The notes under the pieces were generated by a model. It made no database searches and was not told where the DNA came from. It saw only the letters and a program-made list of their open reading frames with translations. DNA of 64,000 nt from Platycnemis pennipes (taxonomy: Eukaryota > Arthropoda > Insecta > Odonata > Platycnemididae), in the NCBI GenBank assembly GCA_933228895.1, contig OW121846.1, positions 42,178,107 to 42,242,106 on the forward strand. Direction: 5' to 3'. A program made the position numbers and the translations under genes. Below, one piece after another: positions 32,861 to 46,254 of this stretch (its first letter is position 1; the number at the start of each line of letters is the position of its first letter).

Positions 32861-35800
32861 TACCAATACCAACACCGCCAGTGGGTAAATGTGAGATGAT
32901 AAGGATAGATGCAGGGAAATAATTTCGAATATCACTATTCCCTGAAGTCAGCCTCATCATGAAAACATCAATATGCTCCATCAATGGTCAGCATCTTTGT
33001 AGAAAAGGTTGCTTTAATATTCCCATGAAAACGAGCAGTTCAGGCACTTTTCTTTAACAAATAGAGTACTTGAACTCCCCGTATTCACGGAAACTTTAAT
33101 GTTCTCCGTCCTTGGTCAGCCCTTGGGAAGAAGACGTGGCTGTTAGGTCTGTTGGAAAGAAGAAATACAAGTCCCATTTTTTAATTTAATCAATACATGA
33201 GCCTCAACGTATTACGGCAACGTCAATATACTCCATCGATGGTCAGCGCAACAGTGGAAAACGAGGCTGTTCTATTTCTATGATAAGTACATATTAAAGG
33301 TATAATATTAAATATCACCATTCTCTGTAGCGAGCTAAATCCAGAAAACATTAATATGCTTCTTCGCTGGACAGCATATTTGTAGAAAATGTTGCCGAAT
33401 TATTTCTAAGAGAGCGAGCAGCACGAGCTGAGTTTTTAATATAACTAATACTTGTGCCATTCGCCATCTCAGAAACAATATACTCCAATGTTGGTCAGCG
33501 CTCAGTAGGAAAATGTTGCTCTGGAAAATGACTGAGAAAAGAATAAAAACAAGTACCATTGATTAATGTAACCAATACTTGAGCCACAACCTATCACGCA
33601 GACATCATCATTCTCCATCGTTAGTTAGCGCCACATCTTATTCTAAAATTTGCTTGTTGATTTCCATTGCAAGGAGTAATCCAAGTACCAATATTTAATG
33701 AATCCATTTAGTAAACCTCCTGTGATGAGAGAACAATGAATATATTCCACATATGTTAAGCGCATGAGAGAAAAACTAGGCATGTTCATTTCTATGAGAA
33801 AAGAAAATACTAGTACCAGTTTTAAATTTAACAAAAACTTGAACTTCCAATAATCAATGAAGCCTCAATATTGGCCATCGTTGGTCAGCGCCCGTTTTTC
33901 GCCTTCAATTTTGCCGGTATATTTCTATGACAGATACAAAACTAGCATAAATTTAATACATGAAGCTTCATTAAGCAGAGAACGATCAAATTTCTCCATC
34001 GTTGGTAACGCGCCAGTGGATGATGTGGCGGGTAGATTACTATGATAAGGAGAGAATCATGGTACAATTTTTACATATAACCATTTCCTGAACGAATCCT
34101 CATCACGAAAAAATTATTGTTCTCCTTCGCTAGGCAGTATATGAGTAGAAAAGGTTTGCCGTTTTATTCATATGACACCGAGCAGTGCAAGTACTTGTTT
34201 TTAATATAGCTCATACTTTAATTTTTCCCGTCATGGAAACATCAACATACTTAATCGATGGTCAGCCATCGAGAGGAATACGTGACTGGAAGATTTCTAT
34301 GAAATTTAGAATTACAAGCACCAGTGCTTTATATTACAAATGCTTGATCTTACACCCACCACGGAAGCAACTGTATGCTCAACTGCTGGCTAGCGATTGA
34401 CCATCCGAGTTGCCTCCGAGCGAACCTCCCCTGATGTGGCATCCATGAATATACTCCGTAGATGTTCGGCGCAGGAGAGAAAAACGTGGCTGGTAGATTT
34501 CAGTGTGAAGACAAATACATGTACCAGTTTTAAATTCAACCAATACTTGAACTTTCAATAACCACTAAAAGCTTAATATTGTCTAATGCTGGTCAGCGCC
34601 CGATTACAGTGTAAAATTTTCCTGGCAAATTTCTATGACAAGAATGATTACTAGCTTTAATATTTACTACAACCAATACCTGAACTTTCCTTCAGCAGAG
34701 AACACTCAAATTTCTCCATCATTATAGCGCTCCAGTAGGTAGATGTGAGATGATAAGGATAGCTCCAGGGACATAATTTTGAATATCACTATTCCCTGAA
34801 GCGAGCCTCATCACGAAAACATCAATATGCTCCATCAATGGTCAGCATCTTCGTAGAAAAGGTTGCTTTAATATTTCCATGAAAATGAGCAGTTCAAGTA
34901 CTTTTTTTTAACAAATAGAGTACTTGAACTCCCCGTATTCACGGAAACTTTAATGTACACCGTCCTTGGTCAGCGCTCGGGAAGAAGACGTGGCTGTTAG
35001 GTCTGTTGGAAGGAAGAAGTACAAGTACCGTTGTTTTATTTAACCAATACATGAGCCTCAACGCATTACGGTAACGTCAATTTTCTCCATCAATGGTCAG
35101 CGCAACTGTGGAAAACGAGGCTGTTAGATTTCTATGATAAGTACATATTCAAGATATAATTTTAAATATATCCATTCCCAGAAGCCAGCTGAATCCCGAA
35201 AACATTAATATGCTTCTTCGCTGGACAGCATCTTTGTAGAAAAGGTTGGCAAAATATTTTTATTGTTTAATTCAACCAATACATGAGCCTCAACGTATTA
35301 CGGTAAAGTCAATATTCTCCATCGATGATCAGCACACCAGTGGAACACGTGGCCGGTAGATATTTATGATAATGTAAGATTTTCAGAAACAATTTCAATA
35401 TACCCTTTCCGTGAATCTTCCCACTATGAAAAACATCAATATGAGCCATCGCTGATCAGCATCATAGTAAAAATGCTATGGAAATTCTACCAAGTGCGAG
35501 CAGCAACAGCACCAGTTTTTTATATCACTAATACAGATCGGCTGGTCATCTCAATACATCAATATGTTCCATTCTTGATCAGCGTAGGAGAGGAAAACGT
35601 GGTGGTTAGGTTTGTATGAGAAGAAAAGTGTTTAATGTAACTGTAAGTGTAGTGCATACTTGAACCTCAAACTTTCACGGAAATATTAATATTCTCCATT
35701 ATTGCTCAGCGCCCGATCTTATGCTAATGTGTTGCTCGTACATTTCCAGAACAAAGAGAAGTAAAAGTACCAATTTTTAATAAAACAATACCAGAACTTT

Positions 35801-36229
35801 CCCTAATCATACAACCATCACCATTCCCCATCTTTGGCCAGCGCACTAGTGGGCAACACGGATGGTAAATTTCTATGATAAGTAGGAAAAAACAAAAAAT
35901 TGTAATACATTTAAATGAAGCCTTTTTATCACGGGAATATAAATATGCGCCATCGGTGGTTTGGTACTTCGTGGAAACGGTTATTGGTAGATTTTTGTGA
36001 GAACAAGAAGCACAGGTACCAGTTTTTACCTGAAACTCTGGTATTCTCGGTTACATCAATATAATCTATCAATGTTCAGCGCACGAGAAGAAAATGTGTA
36101 TGGTAGGTTTTTATGAGAGAAAGATGTACAAGTACCTACGTACTTATATAGCCAATATTCTAACCTCAACCCATCCCGAAAATATCAACATCAAACTAGT
36201 CTCATCACGGAAACACCAATATCTGCTGG

Positions 36230-39200
36230 GGATCCTCTGAGTAGAATAGGATGCTCGAATATTTCTATGAGAACAAGCAGTAAAGGTAAGAGTTTGAATA
36301 TAACTAATACCTCAACAGCTTGCCATCATGGAAATATAAATTTACTCCATCGTTGTTCACCGCTCGGAAGGAAAATGAGGTTGGAAGATTTCTATGAGGA
36401 GAAGAAGTACATATAATACATAAGTAACAGTGTTTAGTGTAAACAATACGTGAACCACAACCTATTACGAACAAAAATATTATCCATCGTTGGTCAGCCC
36501 AAAATTTTTGTGTAAAAAGTCGTCTGTTGATATCCATCACAAAAAGAAGAGAAAATACCATTTTTAAATACGGACATTACCTTAGTATACCCTCGTCTTA
36601 GATTCATCAAAATTTTTATCACTGATCAGCGCAATAAGGAAAACGAAGCTGGTATATATCTATGAGAAGAGAAAGTACAATCACCAGTTTTCAACCAGTA
36701 CATAAAAAGAAGAATTACATGTAATAATATTGAATATATCCATTACACGAAGCTCTCTTCATCACTGAATCATTAATATATTCCATAGTTGGTAAGCTCA
36801 TAAGTGGATACGGTTGCTAAATATTATTTATAGCAAAACAAGAACATTTGTGTGAGGATGGGAAGTACATATGAAAGTTTTCAATTCTACTGAAACGTAA
36901 AACTCCCGTCATCATGAAACCTCAATATCCTCCACCGTAGGTCAGCGCCCGACTTTAAACTAAAAATTGGCATATAGTCTTCTATTACAGGATTTAGTAC
37001 AAATATCAATATGACAATATATCAACCTTTCCTAAGCACAAGCACATTAATAATACGTGACTAGTAAATTTGCAAGGGAAGAAGAATTACATGTAATAAT
37101 TTTTAATATTTACATTACCTTAAGCACTCTTCATCATTTATTCATTAATATATACCAAAGTTTTGAATATATCCATTACCTGAAGCTCTCTTGATTACAG
37201 ATTCATTACTATCTTCCATCGCTGGTCAGGGCATGGGCGGATAAGGTAGGTAATAGATTTCTAGAAGAACAAGATAATTCTATGACGATGGATAGTATGT
37301 ACATAATATCGTTTTCAATGACGGGATGTACATGCGATAGTTTTCAATGGTATATATCTATGAGAAGAGAAAGTACAATCACCAGTTTTCAACCAGTACA
37401 TAAAAAGAAGAATTACATGTAATAATTTTCTTGACTAGTTCTTGTTCTTGACTAGAAGAAGAAGAAAATTCAATGAGGATGGGTTGTACATGCGGCAGTT
37501 TTCAATTCTACTATCACTTGAACCTCCCATCATCATGGAACCTCAATATCTTCCATCGACGATCAGCACCAGACTTCAGAATAAAACTAGGTAAAAAAGG
37601 TAGGCATATGAGTGGATTCGGTTGAAAATAGATTTCTAAGAGAATAAGAAAATTCTATGACGATGGAAATTACATGATATAGTTTTCAATTCTACTAACA
37701 CCTGAAACTCCTATCATGGAACCTCAATATCCTCCATCATTGGTCAGCGCCCGATTTAGAGGGAACGTTTGCTGCATATATCTGTTAAAGGAAATAGTAA
37801 AAAGAGAAAATTTTAATATTACAATATCTAAACGTTTCCTAAGCACAAAAACATTAATAATATCCATCGTTGGCAGCGCAGAGTGCGAAACGTGCCTAGT
37901 ACAATTGCATGAGAAAAACAGTTACATGTTATAGTTTTTAATATATATATATATATTACCTGAAGCTCTCTTCATCACTTATTTATTAATATATTCCATC
38001 GCTGATCAGCGCATGAGTGGATATGTTTGCTTATAGATCTCTAGTAGAACGATAAAATTTCTATGTTGATGGAATGTTGGCGTAAAGTTTTCAATTCTAC
38101 TAAAACGCTAACCTCCCATCACCATGGAATTTCAACATCCTCCATCGCTGGACAGCGCCCGAATTAGACTGCACGTGTTCCCGTTGACATCTTTTACCAG
38201 AAAAAATACAACTATAAACTCTTAGTATAACAACACCTATACCTATCCACAGCAGAGAAACAATAACAGTATACATCGTTGGCAGCAAAGGGATGGAAAA
38301 CTGGGATAATACATTTGCCTGAAAAAATATTTAAATGCAATAATTTTAAATACATCCATAACCTGAAGTTCCCTTCATCACTGATTCATTAATACGTCAA
38401 TGGCTGATAGTCGCATACATGGTTAAAGTTGCTAACAGAGCTCTAGCAGAACGAGAAATTTGCTATGAGGATGGAAAGTACACATGTTAGTTTTCTATTC
38501 AACAAACAGTTGTACGTTTCGCCATCATGGAAACAAAATACCCTCCAGCGTCGTACCGCGCCCAAAATTAGACTAAAGCTTCTTGTTGATTTCTATTACA
38601 AGATATAGTATTTGCACAAAATTTGAATGAAAAAAAACCTGAATCTCTATTCGACTGAGAAACATTTTTTCTAACCATCGTTGGCAGTGCAGGTATGGAA
38701 AACGTAGCTGTAGCATTTGCATAAGAAGAAGAATTTCGTGCAATAATTTTAGAGTATATTGATTAACTGATGTTCTCTTGAATACTTCATTAATATATTC
38801 CATCGCTGGTCAGCGCCTGAGTGGATTTAGTTGCTAATAGATTTCCAGCAGAACAAAAAAATTCTATGAGAACGGAGAGTACGTGTGATAGTTTTCAATT
38901 CCACTAACGCATGAACCCTCTGTCATCATGGAAGTTCTCAATATCCTTCATCATTGGTCAGCGCCCGATTAAAGACAAAAAGTTTGCTTGAAATTTTTCT
39001 AAAACAAGAATTAATACATAAACCAATTTTAAATATACCATTACCTGAAGCACTTTTCACCACAGAATCATTAATATACTCAATAGCCCTTCATTGACGC
39101 AAGTGGATATAGATTTAATTAAATTTCTAGCATAACCGAGAAAATTTGCATGAGAACTGCACGTAAACACGATAAATTTCAATCATACTAACACCTGAAC

Positions 39201-42200
39201 CATTCATTATAACGGAACCTGAATATCCATCTTCAGTCAGCCCCCCACTTCAGAATAAAAGTTTGCTCGTAGATTTGTATTAAAAGAATTAGTTTTACTA
39301 TAAAATTTAATTAAAACAGAACCTGAACCTCTCTTAAGCAGTTAAACATTATATATATATATACATATATATCCATCGTTGGAAGAGGCGTGGAAAACAT
39401 GGCTGATACATTCGCTTGAGAAGACGTATTTCATGCACTAGTTTTGAATAAACACATTACCTGTAGTTTCTTTCATTTGTAATTCATTACTATATTTTTT
39501 CGGTAGTCCGCACATGGTTGGATACGGTTGCTAACAGATTTCTAGCAGAACGGGAAAATTCTAAGAGGACGGTAAGTACATGTGATAATTTTTCATTCAA
39601 CTAAAAATTGAACCTCCCATCATCCTTGGACCACAACATCCTCCATTGTTAGTCAAGGCCCTGTTTAGAAGAAAAATTTGCTGCATATTTCTTTTAAAAT
39701 AAATAGTATGTGTACGAACTATTGACATAACAATACCTCAACATCTTGTCAGCTGAAGAAAAATAGTTACCAATTTTTTATAAACAATATCTGCACTCTT
39801 CCTCAGTAGACAAACATGGATAATATCCATCATTTATTTATATATATTCATTAATAATTTGGTTTTGAGGTGATTTTCCTGTTCCTATCAGATTTCAAAC
39901 AGAACGAGAATGTTCTATGAGGATGGGAGGGACATGAGGAAGTTTCAATTCCACTGACACATGAACCTCCCGTCATCATCGAACCTCAATATCCTCCATC
40001 GTTGGTCAGAGCCCGTGTTTAAACTATATGTATATTGGTAGCTTTATGTTAGGAGAATTAATACAAGCACCATCTTGTAATATAACAATATTGATTCTAT
40101 CTTTAACAGAAAAACAATAATAAAATCCATCGTTATCAGCGTAGGAATGTAAAACACGGCTGGTACATTTGCATGAGAATAAGAATTACAATCAATATAT
40201 TTAAATATATCAATTACCTAAAGCTCTCTACATCACTGATCCATTAATATATCCACCGCTGTTAGCTGCATGAGTGGATACGGTTGCTAATCAATTCCTT
40301 GCAGAACGAGAAAACTTCTATGAGGACAGTGGGCACAATTGATAGTTTTCAATTCTACTATAATTTAAGCCTTCAGTCCATATGGAAATTTACCATCCCT
40401 CTTCGATGGTCACTGCACGATTGAGGACAAAGAGTTTTTTTGCAGACTTCTGTGACAAGAATTAGTATAGGTACCACATTTAACATAAAATTACCTCAAC
40501 TTCTCTTCAGCAGAGAAACAGTAGTAGATTCCATCGTTGATGGCGCAGGAGTGGAAAACATAGCTGTTACATTTGCATGACAAGACGAATTACATGCTTT
40601 GAATTTGACAATATCCATTACCTGAAATTCTTTTTTTCACTGAATCATTAAAGTGCTCCATCTCTGGTCGGAATATGAGAGTAAACCGTTTATTATAGAC
40701 TTCGAGCAGGAGGAGAAAATTCTATGAGGACGGTAAGAACATGTGATAATTTTTAATTCAACTATCACTTGAACCTCCCATCACCATGGAATCTCATTAT
40801 CATTCATCGTTGGTCAGCGCCCGATTTAGAGGGAACGTTTGCTGCATATATCTGTTAAATAATAGTAAAAAGAGCGAATTTTAATATTACAATATCTAAA
40901 CGTCTCCTAAGCACAAAAAAATTAATAATATCCATCGTTGGCAGCGCAGAGTGCGAAACGAGTCTAGTACAATTGCATGAGAAAGATAATTACATTTTTA
41001 ATATTTATATTACCTGAAGCTCTCGTCATCACTTATTCATTAATATATTCCATCGCTGATCAGCGCATGAGTGGATATGTTTGCTTATAGATTTATAGTA
41101 GAACGATAAAATTTCTATGTTGATGGAAGATTGACGTAAAGTTTTCAATGCTACTAAAACGCTAACCTCCCATCACCATGGAATTTCAATATCTTCCAGC
41201 GATGGACAGCGCCCGAATTAGACTGCACGTGTTCCTGTTGACATCTTTTACCAGAAAAAATACAACTATAAACCCGATTTAAGACAAAAAGTTTCCTTGC
41301 AGATTTCTGTTACAAGAATTAGTACATAAACCAAATTTAAATATACCATTGCCTGAAGCACTTTTCACCACTGAATCAAAAATATAATCAATAGCCCTTC
41401 ATGGACATGAGTGGATAGTTTACTGATAAATTTCAAGCATAACCGACAAAATTTGCATGAGAAGTGGAAGTACACATGATACCTGATCACAAATACTACC
41501 ATTCTTGATTTCATGAAAAATCTCATCATTTTTCATTGTTAGTCAGTAACCAAATTTGGATGAAAAGGCTGCTTGTTAATTTCATTTACAAGAAATAGTA
41601 TTTGTACAAAATTTAAGAAAACATAACCTAAACCCCTCTTCCACTGAGTAACATATTTTATATCCATAGTAGGCAGTGGAGGTATGGAATACATAGCTGT
41701 TACATTTGCATAAGAAGAAGAATTTCGTGCAATAATTTACAGTACATCCATTAACTGATGTTCTCTTGAATACTGATGCATTAATATATACCATCGCTGG
41801 TCAGCGCCTGAGTGGATTTGGTTGCTGATAGATTTCTAGCAGAACAAGATAATTCTATGAGGAGAAAGAGTACTTGTGATAGTATTCAATTCCAACTAAC
41901 ACATGAACCCTCTATCATCATAGAATTTCTCAATAGCCTCCATCGTTGGTCAGCGCCAGATCAAAGAAAAAAGTTAGCTTGAAATTTTTCTGAAACAAGA
42001 ATAAATAGATAAACCAATTTTAAATACAACATTACCTGAAGCAATTTTCACTACAGACTCATTGAATTACTCAGCAGCCCTTCATTGACATGAGTGGATA
42101 TAGATACGATTAAAATTCTCACAATACCGAGAAAATTTTCATGAGAAGTGCTTTTCTTTGCTTTACTTTCTTTTTTATTTCTAGCAGAACGAGAAAATTC

Positions 42201-45200
42201 TCGTTCTGCTAGAAATAACAATGCCTCAACCTCTTGTAAGCAGAAGAATAATAGTAACCAATTTTTTACAAACAACATCTGAACCCTTCCTCAGTAGAGA
42301 GACTTGAATAATATCCATCATTTATTTACATATATATTCATTTATAATTTGGTTTTGTGGTGATTTTCCTGTTCCTATGATATTTCAAGCAGAACGAGAA
42401 TGTTCTATGAGGATATGAGTGACATGAGGAAGTTTCAATTCCACTGACACATGAACCTCACGTCATCATCGAACCTCAATATCCTCAATTTCTCAATCCG
42501 TTTTTAAACTATATGTATGCTGATAGCTTCCTGTTAGGTGAATAAATACATGCACCATCTTGTATGATAACAATATTGATTCTATCTTTAACAGAAAAAA
42601 ATAATAAAATCCATCGTTGTCAGCGCAGCAATGTAAAACTTTGCTGGTACATATATATGCGAATGAGAATTACGTGTAATAGTTTTGAGTATACCAAATA
42701 ACTGAAGTTCCCTTGAATATTGATGCATCAATATATTCCATGGCTGGTCAGCGCATGAGTGGATTCGGTTGATAATAGATTTATAGCAGAGCGATAAAAT
42801 TCTATGACGACATAAAGTTCTTGTGATAGTTTTCAATTCTACATATACTTGAAACTTATGTCATCTTGGAACCTCAAAATCCTCCATCTTTGCCTAGCTC
42901 CCGATTTCAGACAAAAAGTTTCCTTGCAGATTTCTGTTACAAGAATTAGTACATAAACCAAATTTAAATATACCATTGCCTAAAGCACCTTTCACCGCTG
43001 AATCAAAAATATAATCAATAGCCCTTCATGGACATGAGTGGATAGATTTACTGATAAATTTCAAGCATAATCGACACTATTTGCAAGAGAAGTCGAAGTA
43101 CACATGATAACTGATAACAAACACAAGCATTTTTGATTTCATGATAAAACCTCATTATACTTCATTGTTGGTCAGGACCGGAAATTGGATGAAAAGGCTG
43201 CTTGTGAATTTCATTTACAGGAAAAAGTATTTGTACAAAATTTAAGGAAACATAACCTTAACCCGTCTTCGACTGAGAAACATATTTTGTATCCATAGTT
43301 GGAAGTGGAGGTATGGAACACATAGCAGTTACATTCGCATAAGAAGAAGATTTTCGTGCAATAATTTACAGTACATCCATTAACTGATGTACTCTTGAAT
43401 ACTGATGCATTAATATATACCATCGCTGGTCAGCGCCTGAGTGGATTTGGTTGCTGATAGATTTCTAGCAGAACAAGATAATTCTATGAGGAGAGAGAGT
43501 ACTTGTGATAGTATTCAATTCCAACTAACACATGAACCCTCTATCATCATGGAATTTCTCAATAGCCTCCATCGTTGGTCAGCGCCAGATCAAAGAAAAA
43601 AGTTAGCTTGAAATTTTTCTGAAACAAGAATAAATAGATAAACCAATTTTAAATATACCATTACCTGAAGCAATTTTCACCTCATAATCGTTGATATGCT
43701 CAATAGCCCTTCATTGACATGAGTGGATATAGATACGATTAAATTTCTCGCAATACCGAGAAAATTTTCATGAGAAGTGCTTTTCTTTGTTTTTCTTTGC
43801 TTTACTTTCTTTTTCTTTGTTATTTCTAGCAGAACGAGAAAATTCTCCAAATTATCCATTCCAAATTGTCTCTACTCCTATAAAATGCATGATCAATGCA
43901 CGACTACCATAATAGTTACCAATTTTTTATAAACAACATCTGAACCCTTCCTCAGCAAAGAAACATGAATAATATCCATCATTTATTTATATATATTCAT
44001 TAATAATTTGGTTTTGAGGTGATTTTCCTGTTCCTATCAGATTTCAAACAGAACGAGAATGTTCTATGAGGATGGGAGGGACATGAGGAAGTTTCAATTC
44101 CACTGACACATGAACCTCCCGTCATCATCGAACCTCAATATCCTCCATCGTTGGTCAGCGCCCGTTTTTAAACTATATGTATGCTGGTAACTTCCTGTTA
44201 GGAGAATTAATACATGTACTATCGTGTGATATAACAATATTGAATCTATCTTTAACAGAAAAACAATAATAAATCCATCGTTGTCAGTGCAGGATTGTAA
44301 AACACGGCCGGTACATTTGCATGAGAATGAGAATTACAATCAATATATTTAAATATATCAATTACCTGAAGCTCTCTACATCACTGATCCATTAATATAT
44401 CCACCGCTGTTAGCTGCATGAGTGGATACGGTTGCTAATCAATATCTTGCAGAAAGAGAAAACTTCTATGAGGACAGTGGGCACAATTGATAGTTTTCAA
44501 TTCTACTAGCATTTAAGCCTTCCGTCCATATGGAAATTTACCATCCTCCTTCGATGGTCACTGCCTGATTGAGGACAAAGAGTTTCTTGCAGACTTCTGT
44601 GACAAAAATTAGTTTAGGTACCACATTTAACATAACAATACCTCAACTTCTCTTCAGCAAAGAAACAGTAGTAGATTCCATCGTTGACGGCGCAGGAGTA
44701 GAAAACACAGGTTTTATTTGCATGACAAGACGAATTACATAGTTTGATTTTGACAATATCCACTACCTGAAATTCTTTTCTTCACTGAATCATTAAAGTG
44801 TTCAATTCTGGTCGAACTATGAGAGTAAACGGTTGCTAACAGACCTCTAGCCGAAGGAGAAAAGTCTATGAGGATTGTAAGAACATGTGATAATTTTTAA
44901 TTCAACAAACCCTTGAAACTCCCGTCATCATTGAAGCATAATATCCTCCATCGCTGGTCAGCCACCGATTAAGAAGAAAAGTTTGCTGTACATTTCTATT
45001 ACAATAACTGGTACAAAAAATATATTTTTATATAACAATATCTAAACCTCTCCTAAGTACAAAACATTAATAATATTCATCGTTAGCAGCAAAGGAGTGG
45101 AAAACGTGCTTAGTACCAATGCATGAGAAGAAGCATTACATGTAATAATTTTTAATATTTGCATTAACTGAGGTTCTTTTCATAAATTATTCATGAAAAT

Positions 45201-46254
45201 CCTCAATGAGAATTAGTGATGAGAATTGTAGATTTCTGCGGAAGATATTAATACAAGTACTAACATTTAACATAACAATACTTAACCTCTCATTAGAAGA
45301 GGAATATTAGTTACTTTATTGTTATATTACTGTAAAACGGGCCTAATACAATTGCATGAGAAGAAGCATTACAGGTAATAATTTTTTATATTTACATTAC
45401 CTGAAGTTCTCTTCATTACTGATTCATAATATATTCCATCACTACTCAGCGCATGAGTGGATATGTTTGCTTATAGATTTCTAAGAGAACGGGAAACTTT
45501 CTATGAGGATGGAAGGTTCACGTATAAGTTTTCATTTCTACTAAAACGCTAACCTTCCGTATCTGGGAATCTCAATATCCTCCATCATTTGTTAGCGACC
45601 GATTTAGACTGCACGTGCTGTTGTTGATATCTGTTACCAGAAATCATACAAGTATGTACTTTTAATATATCAACACGTAAACCTTTCCACAGCAGAAAAC
45701 AATAACATTATCCATCGTTGGCAGCTAAGGAATGGAAAACTGGGATAGTACATTTGCCTGAGAAGAATACTTACATGCAAAAATTTTAAATATATCCATA
45801 ACCTGAAGTTCCCTTCATCACTGATTCATTAATACGTCAATGGCTGATAGTCGCATACATGGTTAAAGTTGCTAACAGAGCTCTAGCAGAACGAGATATT
45901 TCAATGAGGATGGAAAGTACATCTGTTAGTTTTCAATTCTACTAACACTTGCACCTCCCGTCATCATGGAAACAAAATATCCTCCACCGTCGGTCAGCGC
46001 CTGAAATTAGTCTAAAGGTTTGCTTGTTGATTTCTATTACAAGATATAGCATTTGTAATAAATTTTAAAGAAGCAGAATCCTTCTGACTCATGGAACCCG
46101 AATATTATTCTAAATACATCACAACCTGATGCACTTATCACCACTTAAAGATTAATATACTCCACAGCTTGTCCTGGGCATGAAAGGATATGGTTTATAA
46201 TAGATCGCTAGCATAAAGGATAAAATTTGCATGAGAACTGGTAATGCATTTCTA
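36230..46254 (+). repeat. Transitional satellite region with dispersed block duplications
   Basis: Monomers shift here from the left type (...GAGAAGAAGAAGTACAAGTACC...) to the A, B and C types that dominate the right side. Several large near-copies are interleaved. 37741-38240 matches 40811-41265 (offset about 3070). 41582-41960 matches 43211-43590 (offset 1629). 39770-40700 matches 43915-44830 (offset about 4149), with a further copy of part of it at 42361. Short TA-runs occur at 37945-37960 and 39350-39372. Confidence 0.8.
42175..42218. repeat. Perfect 21-bp-arm palindrome in the satellite
   Basis: The arms 42175-42195 and 42198-42218 are exact reverse complements around AA. The left arm is normal C-monomer text (CTAGCAGAACGAGAA). 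The right arm is its mirror, after which the array resumes in the normal orientation. The related copy near 43820 has the left arm but not the right one. A CTTT-rich low-complexity run precedes both. Confidence 0.95.
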
